From positions 744,001 through 808,000 of the forward strand of contig NZ_CP145335.1 of NCBI RefSeq assembly GCF_049568105.1: DNA of 64,000 bases, in the 5' to 3' direction. The notes under the pieces were generated by a model, which did no database searches, was not told where the DNA came from, and was given only the letters and a program-made list of their open reading frames with translations. How positions within the stretch are numbered: the first letter of the stretch is position 1; each line of letters starts with the position of its first letter. Positions 44,073 to 52,257 of the stretch are shown here, one piece after another. Origin of the DNA: Salinisphaera sp049568105. Lineage in GTDB: Bacteria; Pseudomonadota; Gammaproteobacteria; Nevskiales; Salinisphaeraceae. The translations under genes and the position numbers were made by a program.

Positions 44073-44084
44073 AGTAATATTACT
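44073..44084. promoter_or_regulatory. Palindrome between osmC and the ProP-like gene
   Basis: AGTAATATTACT is a perfect 12-base palindrome in an AT-rich patch in the middle of the divergent intergenic region. It could be an operator, or an AT-rich promoter element that happens to be symmetric. Confidence 0.4.
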
Positions 44085-44265
44085 GATTATTTTTACAAAT
44101 CCCGAATGATTGTCGTCCGTGCTTCTGCCGGGCCTGACCGGGCCACGCCGAAAGCTCTGATGGATATGGCTTAGGGCGCTTTCAGGTTCGTTGTATGGTG
44201 TCGCCAATACTGCTAGTTTCAAAAAACGAATTCTCTATAAATCAGGGCATGACCCGGATAAATGA

Positions 44266-45621
44266 ATGAGTGATACGACTGACGACAGCTTTTCTGTCGA
44301 TTCCGATGATGTCCAGAAGGCAGTCGTCGCAGCAGGTATGGGTAATGCTCTGGAATGGTTCGATTTCAGCGTCTATTCCTATATGGCAGCGACGATCGGA
44401 CAGGTATTTTTTCCGTCGCACAGCAGTTCAGCTTCGCTGCTCGCGGCGTTTGCCGGTTTTGCCGTAGCGTTTGCGGTGCGACCGTTGGGCGGTCTGTTTT
44501 TTGGGCCGCTGGGGGATAAAGTAGGCCGCTCTGCGGTGTTGGCGACCACTATCATTATGATGTCGGTCGGCACCTTCGTAATCGGCGTATTACCGAGTTT
44601 CGAAACCATCGGGATCTGGGCCCCGATCTTGCTGGTGGTCGCACGCTTGATACAGGGCTTTTCGACCGGCGGCGAATACGGCGGTGCAGCGACCTTCATC
44701 TGCGAATATTCGCCCGACCGAAATCGAGGGTTTTTGGCCAGTTTCCTGGAATTCGGCACGTTGGGCGGCTATATCATCGGTGCGCTACTGGTGTTGGGTA
44801 CGCAGCTGCTTCTCGGTGATGCCGCGTTTAAGGACTGGGGCTGGCGTATCCCGTTTTTGTGTGCTGCGCCGCTGGGATTGTTCGGTCTATATCTGCGGCT
44901 CAAGCTCGAAGACAGCCCGGCGTTCGAGGCGGTTAAGGAAGAAGGCGAGGCCAAGGGCTCGTTCGGTAATCTGGTGACGAACCATCTGCGCCAGTTGTTC
45001 CTATGCGTGGGTTTGGTCCTGATTCTCAACGTGGCCTATTACACGATCCTGACCTATCTGCCGTCCTATCTGACCTCGGAGCTGGATATCGGCTCGATCG
45101 AGTCGACCCTGCTGTTGGTGGTCACGATGGTCGGCATGATGTGCGTGATCTATCTGTTCGGCGGCCTGTCCGATCGGGTTGGGCGCAAACCGGTGCTGGT
45201 CGGCACTTGCCTTGGCTTCATATTGTTGTCGTGGCCGGCGTTTTTGCTGCTTCAGACGACGGCCGTCTGGGGCGTGATCATCGGGCTGGTCATCCTGGGT
45301 CTGTTGACGGTGGCCTTGGCCGGAACCATGCCGGCGACCCTGCCGGCGATTTTTCCGACCAACGTGCGTTACGGTGGCTTCGCGATTGCCTACAACATCT
45401 CGACGGCCGCATTCGGCGGTACGGCGCCGTATCTCATCCAGTGGCTGATCGGGGTCACCGGCAACAAATCGGTGCCGGCCTTCTATCTGATGCTTGCTGC
45501 AGGCATTGCGTTAATACCAATACTGCTGATTCCGGAAACCGCCAATCGTCCGTTGCCTGGTTCGAAGGCGCAGTATGCCGGCAAGCGGGGCAAGGCCAAG
45601 GAGCCGGCTCCGGCGGCTTAA
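44266..45621 (+). CDS. MFS transporter of the metabolite:H+ symporter (ProP-like) family
   Basis: 451 residues with about twelve transmembrane segments. AAGMGNALEWFDFSVYSYMA near residue 24, RPLGGLFFGPLGDKVGRSAVL near 72, ARLIQGFSTGGEYGGAATF near 127 and a second-half GRKPVL match the MHS family. ProP imports proline, betaine and ectoine with protons; other MHS members take citrate, ketoglutarate or shikimate, so the substrate is not certain. The C-terminal coiled coil of E. coli ProP, used in osmosensing, is absent. It is divergent from osmC and ends at a strong terminator. Confidence 0.88.
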   Translation: MSDTTDDSFSVDSDDVQKAVVAAGMGNALEWFDFSVYSYMAATIGQVFFPSHSSSASLLAAFAGFAVAFAVRPLGGLFFGPLGDKVGRSAVLATTIIMMSVGTFVIGVLPSFETIGIWAPILLVVARLIQGFSTGGEYGGAATFICEYSPDRNRGFLASFLEFGTLGGYIIGALLVLGTQLLLGDAAFKDWGWRIPFLCAAPLGLFGLYLRLKLEDSPAFEAVKEEGEAKGSFGNLVTNHLRQLFLCVGLVLILNVAYYTILTYLPSYLTSELDIGSIESTLLLVVTMVGMMCVIYLFGGLSDRVGRKPVLVGTCLGFILLSWPAFLLLQTTAVWGVIIGLVILGLLTVALAGTMPATLPAIFPTNVRYGGFAIAYNISTAAFGGTAPYLIQWLIGVTGNKSVPAFYLMLAAGIALIPILLIPETANRPLPGSKAQYAGKRGKAKEPAPAA

Positions 45622-45653
45622 AAGAGCCCTGAGACGGGCTCGTTTCGTCCCTC

Positions 45654-45687
45654 AAGCCGCTGTCTTTCGAGACAGCGGCTTTTTTTT
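45654..45687 (+). terminator. Strong intrinsic terminator of the ProP-like gene
   Basis: A 12-base-pair stem (AAGCCGCTGTCT with AGACAGCGGCTT) capped by a TTCG tetraloop at 45666-45669 and followed by a T run. All elements of a textbook terminator are present. Confidence 0.92.
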
Positions 45688-45881
45688 CGGCAGCCAACCC
45701 CGAGGTGTCGATACGATCGAGGGAATAGACGCTGAGCAGGCCAGCCCAGGCGATTGCGCGCGGGGCGCGGCTGAAACAGGCGTGATAACCGGGACGTCTG
45801 CTATGGGCCCAGAGTCGGTATCCGGCCAGCGAGGTGCATTGGTATCGCCGTGCAATCCGCTGTATGCCCTGTACCGACGAT

Positions 45882-45914
45882 AAAAAAGCCCGCCGGGCCA
45901 ATGCCCGACGGGCT
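45882..45914 (-). terminator. Intrinsic terminator of the Asp/Ala-repeat lipoprotein
   Basis: AGCCCG-CGGGC pairs with GCCCG-CGGGCT across a CAAT loop, one mismatch per arm, with an A run at 45882-45887 (T run on the minus strand). Confidence 0.8.
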
Positions 45915-45953
45915 CGATACGACGTAGCGACCCAGGGTCGCCGTTTTAACTAC

Positions 45954-46211
45954 TTAGTTGTTATCCGTCGCATCGTCGAGTTCGTCGGCGGTGTCGTCGG
46001 CCGCGTCCTCGGTGCTGTCAGCGGCATCATCCGCCGCATCGGAGACGTTATCGGCAGCGTCGTCAGCGGCATCCGATGCGTTATCGGCGGCGTTGTCGAT
46101 ATTTTCGCCGGCTTCTTCGGCCGGGCCGTCGTTGTCGCCGCAGGCAGACAGCGTGACCGTGGTCAGGCCGAGGGCGGCAGCGATCAGCAACATCGAAATC
46201 TTCTTGCTCAC
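45954..46211 (-). CDS. Small Asp/Ala-repeat lipoprotein
   Basis: 85 residues. Lipobox TLSAC gives Cys24. After GDNDGPAEEAGENID the rest of the mature protein is a run of DAADDAAD-type repeats (about 40-85), very acidic and probably helical or disordered. No family function is established; short Asp/Ala-rich lipoproteins of this kind occur in several proteobacteria. The repeats are also visible as DNA repeats (GCCGCATC-like units on the plus strand). It ends at its own terminator. Confidence 0.82.
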   Translation of the reverse strand: MSKKISMLLIAAALGLTTVTLSACGDNDGPAEEAGENIDNAADNASDAADDAADNVSDAADDAADSTEDAADDTADELDDATDNN

Positions 46212-46369
46212 GTTTTCTCCTTAAGTCCTATTTTTCTGAGCCTCGAGGGTAGATTGTGGACTACCCAGGATCGCCGAGTATAGCCCAGCCGGAGGCTGCC
46301 GTTTTCTAAAAGGTTCGGCTCTGGCGATGGGTCTTTCAAGGCCCGGCGGGCCGGCCTACACTGAATACC

Positions 46370-47572
46370 ATGAAGCAGCCTCTAGACGGGTATCGCGTTG
46401 TCGATACCACCGCGATGGTGTCCGGGCCATTGGCCACGATGCAGCTGGCCGATCAGGGGGCGGATGTGATCAAGATCGAGCGCCCGGGCGTGGGTGATTT
46501 CACCCGTCTGGCGTCCAATCGACGGGCCGGCATGGCAGCCAGTTTTCTCAATAATAATCGCAACAAGCGTTCGCTCGCGCTCAACCTCAAGCACGAGGCT
46601 GGCCTGACCGCACTCAAGGATCTGCTGGCGACCGCGGACGTATTTGTGCAGAACTTTCGTCCCGGTGTGGCCGAACGTATGGGTATTGACGAACCGTCGG
46701 TACGGGCGGTTGCACCCGAGATCATTTATGTCTCGATCAGTGGTTTCGGCGATGCCGGGCCCTATGCGAGCAAGCCGGTCTACGATCCGCTGGTCCAGGC
46801 GCTGTCCGGACTGGCAAGCATCCAGGGCGGCGCTGATGACGCCAGGCCGCGGCTGGTGCGCACCATCGTGCCGGACAAGCTGACCGGTTATGTGGCGGCC
46901 CAGGCGATCACTGCGGCGTTGCTGGCGCGCGAGCGGGGTGCGCCCGGCCAGCATGTCCGGGTGTCCATGCTCGATGCGGTAATCGATTTTCTCTGGCATT
47001 CGGATATGAACAGCCAGACCTTCGTGGGCGATGAAATGCCACAGTCCGCGGCGGCCAGCTTCATCGATCTGATCTATGCGACCACCACAGGCTATATCAG
47101 TGTCGCGGTCCAGAACGACAAGGAATGGCAGGCGCTGACCGCAGCTTTGGATACGCCGCAGTGGCGCGACGATCCCCGCTTTGCCACGGCCGCCGATCGA
47201 CAAGACAACGTCAATGCACGCCTGGAGTTGACCCAGGAGCGGCTGGCCGAGGCGAGTGCCGAATACTGGCTCGAACGCCTGACCGATTACGGCGTGCCCT
47301 GTGCTCCGGTGTTGACCCGTAGCGAGCTTGTCGATCACGAACAGATCGTGGCCAATGAGATCGTCGAATACAACGAACATCCGGTGGCCGGTACGCTGCG
47401 CCAGGCGCGGCCGGCGGCGCGTTTTTCAGCCATGCCCGGGCATCCGGCCCGTGGTGCGCCGCGCCTCGGTGCCGACAGCCGGTCGGTGTTGCATGATGCC
47501 GGCTACGACGCGGCGGCCATCGAGCGGCTGATCGCCGAAGGCGCAGCGGCCACCGATGAGGGCACGACATGA
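46370..47572 (+). CDS. CaiB/BaiF family III CoA-transferase
   Basis: 400 residues. LDGYRVVDTTAMVSGPLATMQLADQGADVIKIERPG at the start, NNNRNKRSLALNLKH near 61, NFRPGVAERMGID near 95 and Asp139 in YDPLVQALSG (the catalytic Asp of the family) are all in place. It moves CoA between carboxylic acids, as in carnitine, oxalate or 2-methylacyl-CoA metabolism; the substrate is unknown. Its TGA overlaps the ATG of the next gene (ATGA at 47569-47572), so it is coupled to a glutathione S-transferase. Confidence 0.92.
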   Translation: MKQPLDGYRVVDTTAMVSGPLATMQLADQGADVIKIERPGVGDFTRLASNRRAGMAASFLNNNRNKRSLALNLKHEAGLTALKDLLATADVFVQNFRPGVAERMGIDEPSVRAVAPEIIYVSISGFGDAGPYASKPVYDPLVQALSGLASIQGGADDARPRLVRTIVPDKLTGYVAAQAITAALLARERGAPGQHVRVSMLDAVIDFLWHSDMNSQTFVGDEMPQSAAASFIDLIYATTTGYISVAVQNDKEWQALTAALDTPQWRDDPRFATAADRQDNVNARLELTQERLAEASAEYWLERLTDYGVPCAPVLTRSELVDHEQIVANEIVEYNEHPVAGTLRQARPAARFSAMPGHPARGAPRLGADSRSVLHDAGYDAAAIERLIAEGAAATDEGTT

Positions 47573-48291
47573 TCGATTTCTATTACTGGCCAACGCCAAA
47601 CGGTTGGAAAATCTCGATCCTGCTCGCGGAGCTCGGGCTCGAATACATAACCATTCCAGTGGATATCAACGCCGGGGATCAGTTCGAGCCGGCGTTTCTG
47701 GCGATATCGCCGAACAACCGCATGCCGGCGATCGTCGATCATGCGCCGCCGCCGGCCTACGGCAACGAGCCGTTGCCGGTATTCGAATCGGCCGCCATTG
47801 CCCGTTATCTGGCCGACAAGACAGGCTGTTTCTATCCAGAGGATCGGCGGCAGCGAAAAGAGATCGATGAATGGCTGTTCTGGCAGGTTGGCAATCTCGG
47901 GCCGATGGGCGGGCAGATGAGCCATTTCGTCAACTATGCGCCGGGCGACCACCCGTATTCGGAGCGGCGCTATCGCGGCGAATACCATCGCTGTCTGGGC
48001 GTGCTCGAACGGCGCCTGGTCGAGCGTACGTATCTGGTGGGCGAGACGTATACCATCGCGGATATCGTGAACTGGCCCTGGGTGTTGATCGCCAAGGCGA
48101 TGGGGCAGCCGCTGGATGAGTTTCCACAGGTCGCGGCCTGGCGCCAGCGTATCAAGGCGCGTCCGGCGGTCCAGCGCGGCGTGGATCTCGGCAAGCAGTG
48201 GCGGGGCGGTCAGCCGAAATCCGAGCAGGCTCGCCGGCGCCTATTCAACCAGAATGCAGATACGGTCAGCGTTTGGTCATCAGAGGGCTAG
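47569..48291 (+). CDS. Glutathione S-transferase (YfcG/YghU type)
   Basis: 240 residues. FYYWPTPNGWKISILLAEL is the YfcG/YghU-type N-terminus with the Thr/Asn catalytic loop; NNRMPAIVDH, PVFESAAIARYLA and TIADIVNWPWV (helix-capping motif) complete the fold. YfcG/YghU enzymes act as disulfide-bond oxidoreductases or peroxidases with glutathione. It is translationally coupled to the CoA-transferase upstream, so the pair may share a pathway, for example detoxification or degradation of an organic acid. Confidence 0.9.
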   Translation: MIDFYYWPTPNGWKISILLAELGLEYITIPVDINAGDQFEPAFLAISPNNRMPAIVDHAPPPAYGNEPLPVFESAAIARYLADKTGCFYPEDRRQRKEIDEWLFWQVGNLGPMGGQMSHFVNYAPGDHPYSERRYRGEYHRCLGVLERRLVERTYLVGETYTIADIVNWPWVLIAKAMGQPLDEFPQVAAWRQRIKARPAVQRGVDLGKQWRGGQPKSEQARRRLFNQNADTVSVWSSEG

Positions 48292-48437
48292 GCATCAGCC
48301 GAGCGCTAAGCCAGGCTTCTGCCTGGCCTCGATCGTATCGCTGCTCATCTGAAAACGTCAGTTGAACGGTACAGCGCCGAATCATATCCGTACAATCTCG
48401 CCTTCCGCTTATCGACCCCGTTGTCTGGAGACATGCC

Positions 48438-48863
48438 ATGTTCGCGTTCATCAAGGCGTTCATTGCCGGTTTCATCGCCATGCTGACCTTTCACCAGGGT
48501 TTGCTCTGGCTCCTCGATCGCGCTCAGGTGATCTCGGCCATGGCCTGGTCCATGACCCCTGCGCCGTTGCTTGGCATACCCGAAGTGCTGGCGCTGGCGC
48601 TCTGGGGCGGGCTCTGGGGGCTCGTGATCTGGTTTCTGATCCGCCACGCCGAAGCGGCGGGCTACTATGTCGGGGCCATAATCCTTTCGGCCATCCTGTT
48701 ATCGGCGGTGGCCCTAACCGTTGTACCGCTCGTCCTGGGCGGCTCGGTTCAGGCATTGATCGCCGGCATGACTCTTCACCGTGTGGGTATCGAGATGGCA
48801 CTGAATGGAAGCTACGGGCTAGGCCTGGCGGTGCTCATGCGGATCATGCACCCGCCGCGTTAG
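48438..48863 (+). CDS. Four-helix membrane protein of unknown function
   Basis: 141 residues with GGAG seven bases upstream. Four hydrophobic segments are visible (about 3-26, 42-68, 76-103 and 119-137). TFHQGLLWLLDRA near 18 is the most distinctive sequence. Similar four-helix proteins are annotated only as hypothetical inner-membrane proteins. It is convergent with the histidine kinase, with 14 bases between, and follows the GST by 146 bases. Confidence 0.75.
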   Translation: MFAFIKAFIAGFIAMLTFHQGLLWLLDRAQVISAMAWSMTPAPLLGIPEVLALALWGGLWGLVIWFLIRHAEAAGYYVGAIILSAILLSAVALTVVPLVLGGSVQALIAGMTLHRVGIEMALNGSYGLGLAVLMRIMHPPR

Positions 48864-48877
48864 AGAGAGCGCCCGGC

Positions 48878-50110
48878 TCAGCCCGTGCCGAGCCGACGCG
48901 GCAATCGCAATAAGAAGGTGGTGGGGCCGCCGGCGCGTGGCCCGCGACAGATCACCATCAGATCGCCGCCATGGCTGCGCGCCAGCGAGCGGCTGACACT
49001 CAGACCCAGGCCCAGGCCGTTACGTTTGGTCGTCATGAACGGTGTGAACAGATCGATGTCATCGCCGATGCCGTCGCCGTTATCCGAGATCTGGATATCG
49101 ATATGGTCGATATGGTCGGCGTCGATGGTCAGTGTGATGTGTCGTTCGTCGGCCGGCCTTGCCGAATCGGACAGGGCTTCGATGGCGTTGCTGATTAGAT
49201 TGCGCAGGACCTGCTGGGTAAAAATGCGGTCCATCGGCAGTTGCAGGCTGCCGAAGTTTTCGTCCTGCGGCCAAGTATAGGCAATGCGCTCGGCTCGGAA
49301 CGTTGGCTCGAGCAGGTCAAAGACTTCGCTGAGCACTGGATGCAAGGGTTCGCGGCTGATCGTCGGCCGGCCCTTGCGGGCGAAATCGCGCAGGTGGCGT
49401 ACGATGGCGCTGGCGCGCTCGACCTGGTATTGAGCCCGGGCCATGAGGTCGGCGTTATCGGCATTGCCCTGCTGAGCCTGGTTCAGTGCATGGGCAATGA
49501 AGTTGCGCGCCGAGGTCAGGGGTTGACCAAGATCGTGCGCCAGGCCCGTACCGAGCGAAGCAAAGACGCTGATGCGCTCGCGCATGGCGATGAGGTTCTG
49601 CAATTCCGAGACGCGGTCGTGGTTTTCGATCTTGGCAGTCAGATCGAGCGCGAAACCGGCCAGGCGATAGATCTCGCCGTGCTCGTCATAGACAGGGAAC
49701 GCCCGATCGCGGATCCAGCGGATTTCGCCGTCTGGCCGAGTGATCCGAAACGTTTCGTCGTAGTCGCCCTTGGCGCCGTCGCGAAGAAACGCCTTGAGTA
49801 CGCGTTCACGATCGTCGTCATGCACCCAGGCCAGACGCCGGCCCGGATCCTCGTACAGACTGTCACAGGTCTGCCCCCAGATCTGTTCATAGGCCGGGCT
49901 GATATAGATCAGCCGATCCCCGAGCGGGTTGGTCATCCAGAAGACTTCGCGGATATGCTCGGCGAGCTCGCGAAAGCATCGCGTATCCCGTTCGGAAGCC
50001 TCGGCGCGCTGTCGATGCCGCTCGGCCTCTTGGCGGAGCTCGATAATCTGCGCATGCGCAGATTCGAGATTGTCGGGCAATACCTGGGTGCTGTGACGAG
50101 GCTGCGGCAT
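48878..50110 (-). CDS. Cytosolic PAS-domain sensor histidine kinase (FixL-like)
   Basis: 410 residues from ATG 50110; an upstream TTG at 50149 is possible but less likely. A coiled coil at about 15-45 leads into a PAS domain (about 48-165: EVFWMTNP, YISPAYEQIWG, WVHDDDRERV, RWIRDRAFPV). The H-box is GLAHDLGQPLTS with His192; the ATPase domain has NLISNAIEAL (N box), DNGDGIGD (G1) and GLGLGLSVS (G2). There are no membrane segments. Its partner is the divergent FixJ-like regulator 106 bases away. The PAS ligand is unknown. Confidence 0.9.
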   Translation of the reverse strand: MPQPRHSTQVLPDNLESAHAQIIELRQEAERHRQRAEASERDTRCFRELAEHIREVFWMTNPLGDRLIYISPAYEQIWGQTCDSLYEDPGRRLAWVHDDDRERVLKAFLRDGAKGDYDETFRITRPDGEIRWIRDRAFPVYDEHGEIYRLAGFALDLTAKIENHDRVSELQNLIAMRERISVFASLGTGLAHDLGQPLTSARNFIAHALNQAQQGNADNADLMARAQYQVERASAIVRHLRDFARKGRPTISREPLHPVLSEVFDLLEPTFRAERIAYTWPQDENFGSLQLPMDRIFTQQVLRNLISNAIEALSDSARPADERHITLTIDADHIDHIDIQISDNGDGIGDDIDLFTPFMTTKRNGLGLGLSVSRSLARSHGGDLMVICRGPRAGGPTTFLLRLPRRLGTG

Positions 50111-50216
50111 GCTGAACTGGAAACGGTGGCGAAACGGTCGGCGGGGCAATACTATATGCCTTTCACAGCCATACTGTCGGCGAACGGGGGATACGTCCCG
50201 ACGGGCGGAAGCCGCT

Positions 50217-50855
50217 ATGCGTAATGATTTTGCTGTCCATATCGTAGACGATGATCCCGGCGTGCGGGAGTCGATGAAGACTCTGGTGCGCGGTTCGGAA
50301 TATCCGGTCTACTGCTATTCCAGCGGTTCCGCCTTTTTGGATCGCTGCGACACTGCCACCGGCTGTGTCCTGATCGACCTACGGCTGCAGGATATGGATG
50401 GCATTACCCTGCAAAAAGAGCTGATTGCCCGCCAAGTGCCGGTCGATGTGCTGATGATGAGCGCCTATGGCGATATCGAACACGCCGTGGAGGCGATGCG
50501 GCTGGGCGCGGTCGATTTCATGGAAAAGCCGTTCGATCCAGACCATCTGCTCAATGAGCTCAGTGAGTTGTCGCAGGCCAGCGATCTGAACGAACGTCTG
50601 CAGCGAGACGCGCGCCAGCGGGCCGCCTTGATCGATACCCTCACGCCGCGCGAAAAGCAGGTGTTGATGGGTATTGTCGACGGCCAAGCGAATAAGCAGG
50701 TGGCTGCGGATCTGGGCATCAGTGCGCGGACCGTCGAAACCCATCGCGTGCATATTATGCAAAAACTGCAGGCCGATTCGTTGGCGCATCTGGTGCGGAT
50801 CTGGCTGGCAGCGAACCCACAGAACGACCACACCTCCGAACAGTCGGAACACTAG
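50217..50855 (+). CDS. FixJ-like response regulator (receiver plus LuxR HTH)
   Basis: 212 residues from ATG 50217 with CGGAAG upstream. The receiver domain has Asp11-13, phosphoacceptor Asp54 in VLIDLRL, Ser82 in MMSAYGD and Lys104 in MEKPF. The C-terminal LuxR/FixJ helix-turn-helix reads LTPREKQVLMGIVDGQANKQVAADLGIS and RTVETHRVHIMQKL. The arrangement matches FixJ and TodT/StyR-like regulators. It should be phosphorylated by the divergent PAS kinase and activate genes yet to be identified. No cognate target operon is obvious nearby. Confidence 0.92.
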   Translation: MRNDFAVHIVDDDPGVRESMKTLVRGSEYPVYCYSSGSAFLDRCDTATGCVLIDLRLQDMDGITLQKELIARQVPVDVLMMSAYGDIEHAVEAMRLGAVDFMEKPFDPDHLLNELSELSQASDLNERLQRDARQRAALIDTLTPREKQVLMGIVDGQANKQVAADLGISARTVETHRVHIMQKLQADSLAHLVRIWLAANPQNDHTSEQSEH

Positions 50856-51051
50856 CACCGGCGCTCGCCTTGGCCTCTGGCCGATCGTGTGGCCTACCAG
50901 ACTATATTCGACTGCAGCGTCCCCCGCCGTCTAAGCCAAGGCCTTCGGGCAAACCGTGGTGCAGCAGTGGCCAAAGCGCTCGGCAACGACTTTAGGCATA
51001 AAGACTGGGTGAATCGTCTTTTCGAGCGTTCAAAAACTCGGGTCTACCGAT

Positions 51052-51083
51052 AAAAAAAGCCGCTGAATTGCTCCAGCGGCTTT
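51052..51083 (-). terminator. Intrinsic terminator of the DUF1328 gene
   Basis: AAAGCCGCTG at 51056-51065 pairs with CAGCGGCTTT at 51074-51083, with an A run at 51052-51058 giving a T run on the minus strand. It lies 12 bases past the DUF1328 stop. Confidence 0.88.
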
Positions 51084-51094
51084 GATGCGATCGG

Positions 51095-51271
51095 CTATAG
51101 CTTAGGTCCGCGCCCTTTGGCGAGGTTGACGACCAGAGCGATCACGAACAGCACGATGAAGATGAAGAACAGAATCTTGGCGATTCCGGCAGCGCCAGCT
51201 GCGATGCCCCCGAAGCCAAAGACTGCCGCGATGATCGCGATAATGAAAAATACAACGGCCCATCCGAGCAT
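51095..51271 (-). CDS. DUF1328 small membrane protein
   Basis: 58 residues, preceded by AGGAGA. It begins MLGWAVVFFIIAIIAAVFGF, continues GGIAAGAAGIAKILFFIFIV and ends NLAKGRGPKL: two helices with a glycine hinge, the DUF1328 (YtjA) pattern. The family is inner-membrane, of unknown function and often stress-linked. It follows the host-attachment and CsbD genes on the same strand, but a 150-base gap separates it from the former. Confidence 0.9.
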   Translation of the reverse strand: MLGWAVVFFIIAIIAAVFGFGGIAAGAAGIAKILFFIFIVLFVIALVVNLAKGRGPKL

Positions 51272-51421
51272 GATGCGTCTCCTAGTTGTTGTCGTGCAGC
51301 GAATCTATCCGGTTTAAACAGGAGTTGCCGCAACCGGTTCGATAACTGCATTGTCGAGTATTGCGCGCCGTTATGTATGGCGCATGAACTCGTGGATACT
51401 CACGCGGGTTCGAACCCAGGC

Positions 51422-51859
51422 CTAGCTGAGCTGTGATTTGAGGTGCTTTTCGATTTCGGCGTCTTTTTCGCCGGTCCAGTCTTTATCGAGGGTAGCCACC
51501 ACACACTGGTTCAGCGGGCTGTCGAGCTGGTCCCGAAGCCGGCCCAAAAACTGGGGTTCGGCGACCAGGATCAGTTGTTCGAAGGCATTGTCGTTATGTC
51601 CCGACTTGAGGTGGCCGACCACTTCCTTGGCAAACAGATGCGCGTGTTTTTCGCTGGTTTCTGTCTGTGGATCGGCCTGGTGGGCGCCATGGCCGGCCGA
51701 ATCCTCGACTTGGCCCTTGCCACCGGTACGCAGATCGCCTTCGTGCTTGCGGCTTTCATCGTGATAGAACGCATCCACACGCGATAGCGATCCACCGCTG
51801 TCCCGGGAAAACAGTCGAGCGGCCGCGGCATCCGCGACCAGAATCCATTGTTTGGACAT
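51422..51859 (-). CDS. Host attachment family protein (PF10116-type)
   Basis: 145 residues from ATG 51859 with AGAGAGG upstream. SKQWILVADAAAARLFS at the start, HESRKHEGDLRTG-like early segment, HAHLFAKEVVGHLKSG near 80 and LILVAEPQFLGRLR near 107 match the family first named from Agrobacterium host attachment. The fold resembles release-factor eRF1/baeRF-type domains, and some relatives are thought to act in translation or stress. A direct role in host attachment is unlikely to apply here. CsbD lies 32 bases upstream on the same strand. Confidence 0.85.
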   Translation of the reverse strand: MSKQWILVADAAAARLFSRDSGGSLSRVDAFYHDESRKHEGDLRTGGKGQVEDSAGHGAHQADPQTETSEKHAHLFAKEVVGHLKSGHNDNAFEQLILVAEPQFLGRLRDQLDSPLNQCVVATLDKDWTGEKDAEIEKHLKSQLS

Positions 51860-51891
51860 GACGCCTCTCTTTGTCGGGATCGACAAATAGT

Positions 51892-52089
51892 CTAGAAGTT
51901 GCGCTCGAATTCCTTGAGCTTGTCTTCGGCGGCTTCTTTGGTGTCGCCGTATTTTTCCTGGATCTTGGCCAGCAGACGTTCGCGGCGGCCCTGGACCTCA
52001 GCGACATCGTCGTCGTTCAGGCGCCCGAGATGTTCGCGGACCGAGCCCTTCATGCGCTCCCATTTACCTTCGAACTGATCTTCGTTCAT
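51892..52089 (-). CDS. CsbD family stress protein
   Basis: 65 residues. NEDQFEGKWERMKGSVREHLG near the start and VQGRRERLLAKIQEKYGDTKEAAEDKL give the CsbD pattern of a small, charged, helical cytosolic protein. In Bacillus csbD belongs to the general-stress regulon; in proteobacteria (YjbJ) it is abundant and stress-induced, with unknown activity. It is first in a minus-strand run with the host-attachment gene 32 bases downstream. Confidence 0.9.
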   Translation of the reverse strand: MNEDQFEGKWERMKGSVREHLGRLNDDDVAEVQGRRERLLAKIQEKYGDTKEAAEDKLKEFERNF

Positions 52090-52257
52090 AGCGTTCAACT
52101 TGGTTGGTAAAACTTGTCTGCACGCTAGCAGTATGGAGCGCACAAGCCATCCGGGCGAATACCTAAGCTGTGCATGGACAGCTACCGATAACTCGATGCC
52201 GTGGCCGATAATCTTTAAGCTCGGCGCTCGATGCAACCCGAGCGGAGTAGGGTGAAT

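Larger units (their letters stand above)
45622..45953. other. Terminator-bearing spacer between convergent genes
   Basis: About 330 bases between the ProP-like gene and the Asp/Ala-repeat lipoprotein gene. It contains an intrinsic terminator for each (45654-45687 and 45882-45914). No gene in between. Confidence 0.5.
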
